Below, piece by piece: positions 27,614-39,130 of a stretch of 64,000 nucleotides of DNA. This stretch comes from Blastococcus sp. URHD0036 (GTDB taxonomy: Bacteria; Actinomycetota; Actinomycetes; Mycobacteriales; Geodermatophilaceae): positions 310,001 to 374,000 of the forward strand of contig NZ_JNIK01000017.1 in assembly GCF_000701365.1 (NCBI RefSeq). The letters run 5' to 3'. The translations under genes were made by a program, and so were the position numbers. Below the pieces are notes generated by a model. The model did not search any database and was not told where the DNA came from. It worked only from the letters and a program-made list of their open reading frames with translations. Each line of letters opens with the position of its first letter. The first letter of the stretch is position 1.

Positions 27614-28507
27614 TCAGGCCGAGGCGGCAGTCGCCCCCAGCCGCTGCGGCGTCTCGTCGTCCATCGCGGCGAAGAACCCGCCGACGACGTCGAGCAGGTG
27701 GTCCAGCGACTCCGCGCGGTAGAGGACCGGCTGGAAGTGGGTGATGTCGTACTCCGCGGTGCCCATCTCCCGCAGGTCCAGCGGGCGGATGTCGGCCGAG
27801 CGGAACTGCTCGATCTCCCCGTAGGAGGAGAGCAGCCCGGCGCCGTAGCAGCGCAGCTCACCGTCCTCGACGATCACGCCGAACTCGCACGAGAACCAGA
27901 AGACCTTGGCGAGGAAGCGCAGCGCCGCGTCGTCGGTCAGCCGGCGGGCGGCCTCTCCGGTCAGCCGGTGCAGCTCGGCGAACGGCGGCGACGCGAGTGC
28001 CACCCCGTGTCCGATCACCTCGTGCACGAGGTCGGGCTCCGGGGTGTACAGCGGCTGGGACGCGTGCCGGATGTACTGCGTGGAGTGGAAGGTGCGCTCG
28101 GCCAGCGCCCCGTAGAACTGCCGGAGCGGCACCAACCCGGGCGCGGGGTCGAAGGTGAACCCGGTGCGGGCGCCCACCCGCGCGGAGACCTCGGTGAGCT
28201 GCGGGATCCGGTCGGTCGGCAGCGCGACGTCGTCCCAGGCCTGCAGGTACGCCGAGTGCGCCAGCCGCCGGTGCTTGGCGGTGAGCTCCCGGCAGACCGT
28301 GCGCCAGACGGCGTTCTCCTCGTCGGTGTACTCGACGGCCGGCACCGGCTCCCCCGGCCGCCAGTCCAGCGCCACCCGCGCGATCGCGCCCCGGCGGGCG
28401 AGGTAGGCCGGGTCGGCGACCCCCGGGTGGTTCGGGGCGAGGTGGACCGTGACCGTCCCGTCGCCGTGCTCCTCGACCGGGGAGTAGAGCTGCGCCTCCT
28501 CGAACAT
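27614..28507 (-). CDS. phhA: Phenylalanine 4-monooxygenase
   Basis: Non-haem iron, tetrahydrobiopterin-dependent enzyme converting phenylalanine to tyrosine, 297 residues, the length of bacterial catalytic-core forms without an ACT domain. The iron ligands are visible: His162 and His167 in HEVIGHG and Glu208 in FWFSCEFG. The surrounding pattern TFHSTQYIRHASQPLYTPEPD is strongly conserved in the family. It is the last gene of the hppD-hmgA-fahA-phhA run, five bases after fahA, so its tyrosine feeds the same pathway. No pterin dehydratase or pterin-recycling gene is in the window. Confidence 0.93.
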   Translation of the reverse strand: MFEEAQLYSPVEEHGDGTVTVHLAPNHPGVADPAYLARRGAIARVALDWRPGEPVPAVEYTDEENAVWRTVCRELTAKHRRLAHSAYLQAWDDVALPTDRIPQLTEVSARVGARTGFTFDPAPGLVPLRQFYGALAERTFHSTQYIRHASQPLYTPEPDLVHEVIGHGVALASPPFAELHRLTGEAARRLTDDAALRFLAKVFWFSCEFGVIVEDGELRCYGAGLLSSYGEIEQFRSADIRPLDLREMGTAEYDITHFQPVLYRAESLDHLLDVVGGFFAAMDDETPQRLGATAASA

Positions 28508-28512
28508 GGTCC

Positions 28513-29712
28513 TCACTCCTCCCGCATCGGATCGGGGACGACGCGGCCGGTGACCTCGCCCAGGGAGATCCGGCTGCCGTCGGTGCCGGGGGCGGTCCCG
28601 CTGATGGTGACCTCGTCGCCGTCCTCGAGGAAGGTGCGCGTCGTCCCGCCGGCGAGCGTCAGCGGCTCCGTCCCGCCCCACGAGAGCTCCATGAGCGAGC
28701 CGCGCTGGTCGCGCCGTGGCCCGCTGACCGTGCCGGATGCGACGAGGTCGCCGGTGCGCAGCGCGGCGCCGTTGACCGTGAGGTGCGCCAGTTGCTGCGC
28801 CGGCGTCCAGTACATGCCGGCGAACGGCGGGCAGCTGACGAGCGCGCCGTTCAGGCGCACTTCGAGGGAGAGGTCCAGGCCCCAGGGGTCGTCGCCGTCG
28901 TCGAGGTAGGGCAGCAGCGGGACGTCGCGCGGCGGCGCCGGGACGCGCGCCGCCTCCAGCGCGGCCAGCGGCACGACCCACGGCGACACCGACGTCAGGA
29001 AGGACTTGCCGAGGAACGGTCCGAGCGGCGCGTACTCCCAGGCCTGCAGGTCGCGCGCGGACCAGTCGTCGACCAGGCAGACGCCGAAGACGTGCTCGGG
29101 GAAGGCACCCAGCGGCACCGGCGTCCCGAGCTCGGACGGCGCGCCGACCACGAAGCCGACCTCGGCCTCGATGTCCAGCCGCCGGGTGGGGCCGGCGGAC
29201 GGCGGCCCCTCGGGCTCGGCCCGCTGACCGTGTGGGCGGACGACGGGGGTGCCGGAGACGCGCACGGTGCCGGAGCGGCCGTGGTAGCCGACCGGCAGGT
29301 GCCGCCAGTTCGGCAGCAGCGGCGGGGAACCCGGGCGCAGGATCCGGCCGAGGTTCTCCGCGTGGTGCCGGGAGCTGTAGAAGTCGACGTAGTCGGCGAC
29401 CTCGACCGGCAGGTGCATGGTCACGTCGCCCCGCGGGATCAGGTGCGGCTCCACCCGTGCCCGGTACACCTCGTCGGTGAGCCAGTCGGTGACCCGCGCG
29501 CGCAGCTCCCGCCACGCCGTCGGCCCCTGGGCGAGGAACGCGTTCAGCGAGCCGGTGGCGTGCACAGGGTCGCCGGTCACGGCGGCGAGGTCGAGGACGG
29601 AGTCGCCGATCGCGATCCCGGACCGGGGCGCGGTGCCGGGGGTGGAGAAGACGCCGTGCGGCAGGTTGGCCAGGCCGAAACCGGTGCCCGCCGGCAGGTC
29701 GACCCAGCTCAT
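28513..29712 (-). CDS. fahA: Fumarylacetoacetase
   Basis: Hydrolyses 4-fumarylacetoacetate to fumarate and acetoacetate, the last step of tyrosine breakdown; 399 residues, cytoplasmic. The family metal and active-site segment is clear in the middle of the protein: DIEAEVGFVVG, then GVCLVDDWSARDLQAWEY, then LGPFLGKSFLTSVSPW, and the C-terminal GDLVASGTVSGP. Its ATG overlaps the stop of hmgA (ATGA at 29709-29712), implying coupled translation. The start at 29712 was preferred over an upstream in-frame one inside hmgA for this reason. Confidence 0.93.
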   Translation of the reverse strand: MSWVDLPAGTGFGLANLPHGVFSTPGTAPRSGIAIGDSVLDLAAVTGDPVHATGSLNAFLAQGPTAWRELRARVTDWLTDEVYRARVEPHLIPRGDVTMHLPVEVADYVDFYSSRHHAENLGRILRPGSPPLLPNWRHLPVGYHGRSGTVRVSGTPVVRPHGQRAEPEGPPSAGPTRRLDIEAEVGFVVGAPSELGTPVPLGAFPEHVFGVCLVDDWSARDLQAWEYAPLGPFLGKSFLTSVSPWVVPLAALEAARVPAPPRDVPLLPYLDDGDDPWGLDLSLEVRLNGALVSCPPFAGMYWTPAQQLAHLTVNGAALRTGDLVASGTVSGPRRDQRGSLMELSWGGTEPLTLAGGTTRTFLEDGDEVTISGTAPGTDGSRISLGEVTGRVVPDPMREE

Positions 29713-30896
29713 GAGGGCCCCCGGCCCGACCAGCTCCACGCGTACCGGCCGTCGTCGCTCGCGGTGCCGCCCTCCCCCAGGTCCAGCGGGCGGAAGGTGT
29801 CGACCATGACGGCGAGCTCGTCGAAGTACTCGGCGCCCAGCGTCGCCTCGACGGCCCCCGGCTGCGGGCCGTGCGGGTGCCCGCCGGGGTGCAGCGAGAC
29901 CGATCCCCGGCCGATGCCCGAGCCCTTCCGGGCCTCATAGTCGCCGTCGACGTAGAACATGACCTCGTCGCTGTCGACGTTGGAGTGGTAGTAGGGCACC
30001 GGGACGGCCAGCGGGTGGTAGTCGACCTTGCGCGGGACGAACGCGCAGATCACGAAGCCCGCGCCCTCGAACACCTGGTGCACCGGCGGCGGCTGGTGCA
30101 CCCGCCCGGTGATCGGCTCGAACTCGGCGACGTCGAACGCGTAGGGGTAGAGACAGCCGTCCCAGCCGACGACGTCGAACGGGTGCTCGGGCACCACGTG
30201 CACCGTGCCGGCCGGACCGCGGTGCTTCACGTAGACCTCGACGTCGGTCCCCTCGGCGAGCAGCGGCTCGGCCGGCGCGCGCAGGTCGCGCTCGCAGTAG
30301 GGCGCGGTCTCCAGGAACTGTCCGTACCGCGACAGGTACCGCTTCGGCGGCGCGATGTGCGAGCTCGCCTCGATCACGTAGGTGCGCAGCGGCTCCTCGC
30401 CGGTGGGGACCCACCGGTGGGTGGTGGCCCGTGGGACGACGACGAAGTCGCCCTGCCCGACCGCCAGCGCGCCGAACGTCGACTCCAGGGTCGCCGTCCC
30501 GCGCTCGACGAAGACGCACTCGTCCCCGATCGCGTTGCGGTAGTAGGGGCTGGTCAGCGAGCTGACGGCGTAGGAGATGCGGACGTCGGGGTTGCCGAGC
30601 ACCAGCCGCCGGCCGGTCACCGGGTCGGTCCCCTTGTGTTCCTCGCCGGGGAAGAGGTCGTGCAGGCGCAGGTGCCGGGGCAGCAGCGGGGCGTTGGCGG
30701 TCAGCGACTGGTCGGGCAGCTCCCACGGGCGGGCGTCGACCAGCGCCGAGGGCAGCCCTCGGTGGTAGAGCAGCGAGGAGTCGGCCGAGAAGCCCTCCTC
30801 CCCCACGAGCTCCTCGGCGTACAGCCCGCCGTCGGGACGGCGGAACTGGGTGTGCCGCTTCGGTGGGACCTGTCCCACCCGCCGGTAGTGGGCCAT
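29709..30896 (-). CDS. hmgA: Homogentisate 1,2-dioxygenase
   Basis: Ring-cleaving non-haem iron dioxygenase converting homogentisate to maleylacetoacetate, 395 residues. This is the shorter actinobacterial form of the enzyme. The cupin-like C-terminal half contains the metal site: YYHSNVDSDEVMFY provides His and Glu and HPGGHPHGP the second His. The N-terminal part starts MAHYRRVGQVPPKRHTQFR, which is typical. It lies ten bases after hppD and overlaps fahA by four. No separate maleylacetoacetate isomerase is encoded next to it. Confidence 0.93.
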   Translation of the reverse strand: MAHYRRVGQVPPKRHTQFRRPDGGLYAEELVGEEGFSADSSLLYHRGLPSALVDARPWELPDQSLTANAPLLPRHLRLHDLFPGEEHKGTDPVTGRRLVLGNPDVRISYAVSSLTSPYYRNAIGDECVFVERGTATLESTFGALAVGQGDFVVVPRATTHRWVPTGEEPLRTYVIEASSHIAPPKRYLSRYGQFLETAPYCERDLRAPAEPLLAEGTDVEVYVKHRGPAGTVHVVPEHPFDVVGWDGCLYPYAFDVAEFEPITGRVHQPPPVHQVFEGAGFVICAFVPRKVDYHPLAVPVPYYHSNVDSDEVMFYVDGDYEARKGSGIGRGSVSLHPGGHPHGPQPGAVEATLGAEYFDELAVMVDTFRPLDLGEGGTASDDGRYAWSWSGRGPS

Positions 30897-30906
30897 CGCC
30901 GGTTCC

Positions 30907-32787
<1,881 letters not shown>

Positions 32788-32934
32788 TCGCTGACCGCCG
32801 GCGGCGGTTGCGGTCGGCGCGAGCAGCGGCTCATCCGCTCCAGGTGGCCCGCGCGGCCGGCCCCGCTGCGCAGGATGGTGCGGCCGACACGGATCGATCC
32901 GAGACGGCCACCGGCGGCGCAGAGGAGAGACGCA

Positions 32935-34416
32935 GTGACCGCTCATCCCTCCCAGCGGGACACGTCGACGTCGGACGACGAGGAGCGAGCCTTCGCGTCC
33001 GCCTGGCGGCGGCAGCGCCTCGGCGTGGAGGACAGGACGGCGCGCGGCCGGGCGGCCCGCCGGATCACTCCCCGGTTCGTCCACGCAGGGTGGACCCCCG
33101 CGCTGGACCGCCCCGACCCCGTCGCGCTCCTGGAACAGCAGGCCCGCACGCGGCTGCCGGAGCTCGTCCCCATCCGCCACGGCCGGATGCTGGCGTCCCC
33201 GTTCGCCTTCTTCCGCGGGGCGGCGCTGATCATGGCCGGGGACCTCGCCAGGACGCCGCGGTCCGGCGTCACCGTGCAGTTGTGCGGAGACGCCCACCTC
33301 GCGAACTTCGGGTTGTTCGGGACGCCCGAGCGGCGGCTGCTCTTCGACCTCAACGACTTCGACGAGACGCTGCCGGGACCGTGGGAGTGGGACGTCAAGC
33401 GGCTCGCGACGAGCTTCGAGGTCCTCGGCCGCGACCGGGGGTTCTCCGCGGCCGACCGTTCCGCGATCGTGACTGCCGCTGTACGGGAGTACCGGGACCG
33501 CATGAGGACCGCGGCGGGGATGGGCGGGCTGCAGGCCTGGTACGAGCACCTGGAGGCCGGTGAGCTGCTCCGGATGGTGCGCAAGGAGGTCTCCGTCAAG
33601 CGCGTCGGCAAGCGGGTGGCCCACGAGCACGAGGAGATGGTGGCCAAGGCCCTCTCGCGCGACAGCACCCGCGTGCTCGCCAAGCGTGCCGGCACGGTCG
33701 ACGGCGAACTGCGGATCGTGGCGGACCCGCCGATGATCGTCCCGATCGAGGACCTGGTGCTGGCCGGGACACCCTGGGCCGACCCGGGGCCGATGATCAA
33801 GAAGTTGTTGGCGTCCTACCGGCGGACGCTCACGCTGCACCACCACCCCCTCGAGGAGTACCGCTACCAGCACGCGGCGCGGAAGGTCGTCGGCGTCGGC
33901 AGCGTGGGGACCCGCTGCTACATCGTGCTGCTCGTCGGCCGGGACGACGGGGACCCGCTCTTCCTGCAGGTCAAGGAGGCCGGCCCCTCGGTCCTCGAGT
34001 CCCATCTGAGGCCGAGCACCTACCGGCACCACGGTCAGCGGGTGGTGGCCGGTCAGCGGCTGATGCAGGCCGCGACGGACATCTTCCTCGGCTGGCAGCG
34101 GATCAGCGGGCTGGACGGACGGACGCGAGACTTCTACGTGCGGCAGTTCCACGACTGGAAGGGCAGCGCCGACGTCGACACGATGGACGTCCGCGGGGCC
34201 ACCCTCTACGCGCGGATCTGCGGAGCCACGCTCGGCCGGGCGCACGCGCGCTGGGGCGACCGCATCGCCGTCGCTGCCTACCTGGGGAAGGGGCCGGCGT
34301 TCGACGACGCGATCGCGAGGTTCGCCGTCGCCTACGCCGACCAGAACGAGCGCGACCACGCCGTGTTCAGCGCGGCTGTCGCGTCCGGGCGGGTGCCGGT
34401 GCTGGCCGGGCAGTGA
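32935..34416 (+). CDS. DUF2252 domain-containing protein
   Basis: Cytoplasmic protein of 493 residues matching DUF2252, a family with a protein-kinase-like/aminoglycoside-phosphotransferase-like appearance but no proven activity. Characteristic stretches are RMLASPFAFFRGAALIMAGDLA (near 85-105), CGDAHLANFGLFGTPERRLLFDLNDFDETLPGPWEWDVKRLA (near 120-165), where GDAHLxNFG and FDxNDFDE resemble catalytic and metal-binding kinase loops, and RQFHDWKGS further on. The GTG at 32935 has AGAGGAGAG before it. Neighbours give no functional link. Confidence 0.85.
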   Translation: MTAHPSQRDTSTSDDEERAFASAWRRQRLGVEDRTARGRAARRITPRFVHAGWTPALDRPDPVALLEQQARTRLPELVPIRHGRMLASPFAFFRGAALIMAGDLARTPRSGVTVQLCGDAHLANFGLFGTPERRLLFDLNDFDETLPGPWEWDVKRLATSFEVLGRDRGFSAADRSAIVTAAVREYRDRMRTAAGMGGLQAWYEHLEAGELLRMVRKEVSVKRVGKRVAHEHEEMVAKALSRDSTRVLAKRAGTVDGELRIVADPPMIVPIEDLVLAGTPWADPGPMIKKLLASYRRTLTLHHHPLEEYRYQHAARKVVGVGSVGTRCYIVLLVGRDDGDPLFLQVKEAGPSVLESHLRPSTYRHHGQRVVAGQRLMQAATDIFLGWQRISGLDGRTRDFYVRQFHDWKGSADVDTMDVRGATLYARICGATLGRAHARWGDRIAVAAYLGKGPAFDDAIARFAVAYADQNERDHAVFSAAVASGRVPVLAGQ

Positions 34417-34512
34417 CGCGGTCGGCTCGCCGACGCGGGCCGGCCCGGGCACAGGCGCGGTCCGCACCCCGGAATGGGTGAGATCCCGGATCCTCTGGCC
34501 GGGCGGCGGCGC

Positions 34513-34518
34513 TAGCGT
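34513..34518 (+). promoter_or_regulatory. -10 element TAGCGT, leaderless start
   Basis: TAGCGT ends six bases before the ATG at 34525, with no purine-rich site in between, so this membrane protein mRNA is probably leaderless. Confidence 0.6.
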
Positions 34519-34524
34519 TCGGTC

Positions 34525-34917
34525 ATGAGCGCATCTCCGCCGCGTGCCTCCCGCTCGCTGCTGGCGTCCCTCGTTCTGGGCGCCGCGCTGGTCGCCGCGG
34601 TGGGCGTCGTGGGCTGGCTGCTGCTGCTCCTCGTCAAGGGCACCGTCGTCGTGGTGGGCTGGGCGCTCGGCCTGGCGCTGATCGCGCTGCCCCTCCTGCT
34701 GGCCCGGCGCATCCTGGGCGGGCACACCGGCGCCGAGCGGCGACAGCGGCTGTGGACCATCGCCCAGGCAGTGGCCATCGGCGTGGCGCTGTGCGCGATC
34801 GCGTACTTCGTCGGCGACCACGGCTGGCTGCTGATCGTCGTCCCGGCCGCGGTGATCGCGGTGCTGCGCGGGGTCCGGGGCGTGCAGGCGTACCGAGAAG
34901 AGCGCGCCGTCCGCTGA
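34525..34917 (+). CDS. Small hydrophobic membrane protein
   Basis: Protein of 130 residues with three or four hydrophobic helices (about 12-35, 38-60, 80-96 and 100-115) joined by a basic loop (RRILGGHTGAERRQRLW). It belongs to no family I recognise. The -10 hexamer six bases before the ATG supports expression as a leaderless mRNA and supports this start. It may be a member of the many small actinobacterial membrane proteins of unknown role; neighbours are unrelated. Confidence 0.65.
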   Translation: MSASPPRASRSLLASLVLGAALVAAVGVVGWLLLLLVKGTVVVVGWALGLALIALPLLLARRILGGHTGAERRQRLWTIAQAVAIGVALCAIAYFVGDHGWLLIVVPAAVIAVLRGVRGVQAYREERAVR

Positions 34918-35126
34918 TCCGGCCGGACCTGCCGTCCTCGTCACGACCTCCAGCGACCGACCGCGGGAGCCTGGGTTGCCGCCTGTCGGCCATCCGCTCC
35001 CGAGCGACCGGGGCGCATCCGGTGCGCAATTGCCGACCGCCGGCAAGCTCTGCGCGCCGAGGTGACCGGCCGCGCCCCTGGGCCGGCCCCTGGTCCGCAG
35101 GGATCCTGGAGGCCAGGAGGTGGACT

Positions 35127-35492
35127 GTGCTGAGCAGTCATGAACGACGGGTCTGGCACGAGATCGAGCGGTCCTACAGGGGGGAGGTCGCCGAGCTCCT
35201 GCCGCCCCGCCCGCCCGCGCCGCACCGGGGAACTGCGGCCGGGCATCCCGTGGAGGATGCGCCTGCCGTACTGGTCGGCGGTGCCTCGGCTGCCATCCTG
35301 CTGATCCTCCTGGGCGCTCCGCTCCCGGGCATCGCGGTCGCCGCTGCCACGACGCTGGCCTGGCTGCTGTGGTGGAGGTGGCCGCGGCTGCGTGGGCGCG
35401 ATGCCCGGGCGGGAGTCACGCCCGCCGCCGAGGACTCGGAAGCGCTCGGCCAGGACCACGCGGACCGGCGCTCACCGGCCGGCCGCGCCTGA
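35127..35492 (+). CDS. DUF3040 domain membrane protein
   Basis: Protein of 121 residues beginning VLSSHERRVWHEIERSY, the hallmark start of the actinobacterial DUF3040 family, with two close hydrophobic segments near residues 47-80 and a charged C-terminal tail. Function of the family is unknown. AGGAGG lies seven bases before the GTG at 35127. The 210 bases upstream hold no other feature I can name. It converges on nrdJ with a terminator between. Confidence 0.8.
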   Translation: MLSSHERRVWHEIERSYRGEVAELLPPRPPAPHRGTAAGHPVEDAPAVLVGGASAAILLILLGAPLPGIAVAAATTLAWLLWWRWPRLRGRDARAGVTPAAEDSEALGQDHADRRSPAGRA

Positions 35493-35510
35493 GGCTGCCG
35501 CACCCCGATG

Positions 35511-35550
35511 CCACCGGCCCGGCACCGCGAGGGCGGTACCGGGCCGGTGG
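35511..35550. terminator. Bidirectional terminator between DUF3040 gene and nrdJ
   Basis: Arms 35511-35528 and 35533-35550 pair over 18 positions with one mismatch, around a GAGG loop. It fills most of the gap between the two convergent stops. Confidence 0.85.
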
Positions 35551-35561
35551 ACGGACCTAGG

Positions 35562-38456
35562 TCAGCTGCAGCCGCTGGTGGAGCCGCAGCCCTCGCAGAC
35601 GTAGCAGCTGCCGGCGGGGCGCATCTTCGTGCCGCAGGTCATGCACAGCGGCGCGTCGGTGGCGGTCCCGGTCACCAGCTCCAGCAGCTCGGCGGAGCTG
35701 TGCGCCTCCTTGATGCCCTTCTTGCCCTCGGCCTTGGCCCCTGTCTGGGCCTCGGCCTGGGCGGGCGTCTCGGTCGGGACCGAGTTGCGCAGCGCCTCGA
35801 CGTCGACCTCGTCCTCCTCGACCACCGCGGCGGTCGAGGCGGGGGTGTCGTAGCCCGACACCTGCGCCGCGCGCTCCTCGGCGGTGAAGATGCCGAGGTT
35901 GGCCCGCTTGTCGACCGACAGGTGGTCCAGCGCCAGGCGACGGAAGATGTAGTCCATCACCGACTGGGCGATCCGGATGTCCGGGTCGTCGGTCATGCCG
36001 GCCGGCTCGAAGCGCATGTTGGTGAACTTCTGGATGTAGGTCTCCAGCGGCACACCGTGCTGCAGCGCGATCGAGATGCCGATCGAGAAGGCGTCCATGA
36101 CACCGGCCAGGGTCGAGCCCTGCTTGCCGAGCTTGAGGAAGACCTCACCGAGGCTGCCATCCTCGTACATGCCGGCGGTCATGTAGCCCTCGGCACCGGC
36201 GACGCTGAACGACGTCGTCATGCTGGTGCGCTTCTTGGGCAGGCGCTTGCGCACCGGGTGGGACATGGCGGCCGGTGCCGCGGCGACCTCTGCCGCCTTG
36301 GCCTCGGCCTGCTTGCCCTCGTTCTTGCCCTTGCCGTCGGACAGCGGCTGGCCGACCTTGCAGTTGTCGCGGTAGATGGCCAGCGCCTTGAGGCCCATCT
36401 TCCAGCCCTGGAAGTAGATGTTCTCGACCTCTTCGACGGTCGCCGTCTCCGGCATGTTGACCGTCTTGCTGATCGCGCCGGAGATGAACGGCTGCACCGC
36501 GGCCATCATCCGGACGTGGCCCATCGGGGAGATGGCCCGCTCGCCCATCGCGCAGTCGAACACCTCGTAGTGCTCGGGACGCAGGCTCGGCGCGTTGACG
36601 ACGTGGCCGTGCTCGGCGATGAACTCGACGATCGCCTCGACCTGCTCGTCCTGGTAGCCCAGGCTGCGGAGGGCCCGCGGCACCGTCTGGTTGACGATCT
36701 GCATGGAGCCGCCGCCGACCAGCTTCTTGAACTTGACCAGCGAGAAGTCCGGCTCGATGCCGGTCGTGTCGCAGTCCATCATGAAGCCGATGGTCCCGGT
36801 GGGGGCCAGCACGGAGGCCTGGGCGTTGCGCCAGCCGTTGTCGGCGCCGATCTCCAGGCACTCCTGCCACTGGGCGGTGGCGGCCTTGAGCACGTCGGCG
36901 TCGTCGGCGCCGACCGGGCGGATGGCGTCGTTGGCCGCCGAGTGCTTGCGCATGACCCGGGCGTGGGCGTCGGCGTTGCGGGCGTAGCCGTCGTAGGCGC
37001 CGACGATGCCGGCCAGCTCGGCCGAGCGGCGGTAGGCGGTGCCGGTCATCAGCGAGGTGATGGCGGCGGCCAGCGTCTGCCCGCCACGGGAGTCGTAGGC
37101 GTGGCCGGTCGCCATGAGCAGGGCGCCGAGGTTGGCGTAGCCGATGCCCAGCTGGCGGTAGGCGCGGGTGGTCTCACCGATCGGCGCGGTCGGGAAGTCG
37201 GCGAAGCAGATGGAGATGTCCATCGCCGTGATGACCAGCTCGACGGACTTGACGAAGTTCTTGGAGTCGAACGTGCCGTCGTCCTTCAGGAACTTCATGA
37301 GGTTCAGCGACGCCAGGTTGCACGAGCTGTTGTCCAGGCTCATGTACTCCGAGCAGGGGTTGGACGCGTTGATCCGGCCCGTCTCGGGGTTGGTGTGCCA
37401 GTCGTTGATCGTGTCGTCGTACTGGATGCCCGGGTCGGCGCACTCCCACGCGGCCTGGGTGACCTTGCGGAACAGGGTCTTGGCGTCGACGATCTCGAGG
37501 ACCGAGCCGTCCATGCGGGCGCGCAGGCCGAAGTCGGTGCCCTCCTCGACCGCACGCATGAACTCGTCGGAGACCCGGACCGAGTTGTTGGCGTTCTGGT
37601 ACTGGACGCTGGTGATGTCCTTGCCGCCGAGGTCCATGTCGTACCCGGCGTCACGCAGCGCGCGGATCTTGTCCTCCTCGCGCGCCTTGGTCTCGATGAA
37701 CTCCTCGATGTCGGGGTGGTCGATGTCGAGGACGACCATCTTGGCCGCGCGGCGGGTGGCGCCACCGGACTTGATGGTGCCGGCGGAGGCGTCGGCGCCG
37801 CGCATGAAGGAGACCGGGCCGGAGGCGGTGCCACCGGAGGAGAGCAGCTCCTTGGAGGAGCGGATGCGGGAGAGGTTCAGGCCGGCGCCGGAGCCGCCCT
37901 TGAAGATCAGCCCCTCCTCGCGGTACCAGTTGAGGATCGAGTCCATCTCGTCGTCGACGGCGAGGATGAAGCAGGCGCTGACCTGCTGCGGCGCGCTCGT
38001 GCCGACGTTGAACCAGACGGGGCTGTTGAAGCTGAAGTACTGGTGCAGCAGCATCCAGGTCAGCTCGTTCTCGAAGATCTCCGCGTCGCCCTCGGTGGCG
38101 AAGTAGCCGTGCTCGCGCCCGGCCGCGCCGTAGGTCAGCACGACCCGGTCGATGAGCTGACGGAGGCTGGTCTCCCGCTGCGGGGTGCCGACGGCGCCAC
38201 GGAAGTACTTCGTCGTGACGATGTTGGTGGCGTTGATGCTCCACTCGGCGGGGAACTCGACGCCGCGCTGCTCGAAGTTGATCGAGCCGTCCCGCCAGTT
38301 GGTCATGACGACGTCACGACGCTCCCAGGTCACCTCGTCGTACGGGTGCACACCGGCGGTGGTGAAGACCCGCTTGACCTTCAGGCCCTTCCCCCGGGTC
38401 GGTGCCTTGGCGGCACGACGCGTACGGCCCGACAGGCGGTCCTCGGTCTCGGTCAC
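35562..38456 (-). CDS. nrdJ: Vitamin B12-dependent (class II) ribonucleotide reductase
   Basis: Reduces ribonucleotides to deoxyribonucleotides with adenosylcobalamin as radical source; 964 residues. The N-terminal half holds the catalytic barrel: SACFILAVDDEMDSI carries one redox cysteine and INASNPCSEYMSLDNSSCNL carries the thiyl-radical cysteine in NPCSE. The C-terminus ends in a cysteine-rich tail, CMTCGTKMRPAGSCYVCEGCG, combining a zinc-ribbon-like pattern with the redox-relay cysteines. An oxygen-independent enzyme of this type is normal in actinobacteria. It follows nrdR by 119 bases on the same strand and is presumably cotranscribed. I saw no cobalamin-riboswitch boxes upstream. Confidence 0.96.
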   Translation of the reverse strand: MTETEDRLSGRTRRAAKAPTRGKGLKVKRVFTTAGVHPYDEVTWERRDVVMTNWRDGSINFEQRGVEFPAEWSINATNIVTTKYFRGAVGTPQRETSLRQLIDRVVLTYGAAGREHGYFATEGDAEIFENELTWMLLHQYFSFNSPVWFNVGTSAPQQVSACFILAVDDEMDSILNWYREEGLIFKGGSGAGLNLSRIRSSKELLSSGGTASGPVSFMRGADASAGTIKSGGATRRAAKMVVLDIDHPDIEEFIETKAREEDKIRALRDAGYDMDLGGKDITSVQYQNANNSVRVSDEFMRAVEEGTDFGLRARMDGSVLEIVDAKTLFRKVTQAAWECADPGIQYDDTINDWHTNPETGRINASNPCSEYMSLDNSSCNLASLNLMKFLKDDGTFDSKNFVKSVELVITAMDISICFADFPTAPIGETTRAYRQLGIGYANLGALLMATGHAYDSRGGQTLAAAITSLMTGTAYRRSAELAGIVGAYDGYARNADAHARVMRKHSAANDAIRPVGADDADVLKAATAQWQECLEIGADNGWRNAQASVLAPTGTIGFMMDCDTTGIEPDFSLVKFKKLVGGGSMQIVNQTVPRALRSLGYQDEQVEAIVEFIAEHGHVVNAPSLRPEHYEVFDCAMGERAISPMGHVRMMAAVQPFISGAISKTVNMPETATVEEVENIYFQGWKMGLKALAIYRDNCKVGQPLSDGKGKNEGKQAEAKAAEVAAAPAAMSHPVRKRLPKKRTSMTTSFSVAGAEGYMTAGMYEDGSLGEVFLKLGKQGSTLAGVMDAFSIGISIALQHGVPLETYIQKFTNMRFEPAGMTDDPDIRIAQSVMDYIFRRLALDHLSVDKRANLGIFTAEERAAQVSGYDTPASTAAVVEEDEVDVEALRNSVPTETPAQAEAQTGAKAEGKKGIKEAHSSAELLELVTGTATDAPLCMTCGTKMRPAGSCYVCEGCGSTSGCS

Positions 38457-38575
38457 TGAGCTCTCCCTTGGTGTCTGGAGTGCGGCGGGGGAAGCGCCTT
38501 CTCCGGTACTGCTGGTTGGTTGTGTACCCGCTGGTGCTGACAGTTCTCAGGTGGTGCCCGGACGGGCGTCCGGTG

Positions 38576-39130
38576 TCATCCGTTCGGTCCGGCGTCGGCC
38601 GCTGCCGGGCCCCGCGACCCGCCCCGCCGGCGCGTGGCCGGCGGGTCCGGCTGCATGCCGGGCAGCGGCAGCGTCCCGGCGGTGAGGTGCCGGGAGCGCA
38701 GCTCGGAGATCTCCTTCTCGAAGTCCTCGATCGAGGTGAAGGCCCGGTAGACGCTGGCGAAGCGCAGGTAGGCCACCTCGTCGAGTTCCCGCAGCGGACG
38801 CAGGATCGCCAGCCCGACCTCGTGGGCCGGCACCTCCGCCGCCCCGGTCGCCCGGATCGCGTCCTCCACCTGCTGGGCGAGCTTCTGCAGCTGGTCCTCG
38901 TCGACCGGCCGGCCCTGGCAGGCACGGCGCACGCCGGCGACGACCTTGCTGCGGTTGAACGGCTCGCTCACCCCGCTGCGCTTGACGACGGCGAGGACCG
39001 CTTCCTCGACCGTGGTGAAGCGACGTCCGCAGGCGGGGCAGGACCGGCGACGACGCGTCGTGGCCCCCTCCTCCGCCTCCCGGGTCTCGATGACCCGGCT
39101 GTCCGGGTTGTGGCAGAAGGGGCAACGCAC
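38576..39130 (-). CDS. nrdR: Transcriptional repressor NrdR
   Basis: ATP/dATP-sensing repressor of ribonucleotide reductase genes, 184 residues. The N-terminal zinc ribbon has Cys3, Cys6, Cys31 and Cys34, and the ATP-cone domain runs from about 46 to 136 ([20 protein letters not shown]...[12 protein letters not shown]). The last 40 residues, rich in Arg/Pro/Gly, exceed the usual length and are probably disordered. The GTG at 39130 follows GGAGGAGGAGG. It is the first gene of an nrdR-nrdJ unit like that of Streptomyces, and two NrdR boxes lie 160-205 bases upstream. Confidence 0.95.
   Translation of the reverse strand: MRCPFCHNPDSRVIETREAEEGATTRRRRSCPACGRRFTTVEEAVLAVVKRSGVSEPFNRSKVVAGVRRACQGRPVDEDQLQKLAQQVEDAIRATGAAEVPAHEVGLAILRPLRELDEVAYLRFASVYRAFTSIEDFEKEISELRSRHLTAGTLPLPGMQPDPPATRRRGGSRGPAAADAGPNG

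Noticed and set aside
35508-38459. A 983-codon plus-strand frame across nrdJ
   Set aside because: It is antisense to the clearly conserved nrdJ, with Arg/Gly/Asp/Leu composition typical of shadow frames in GC-rich DNA.
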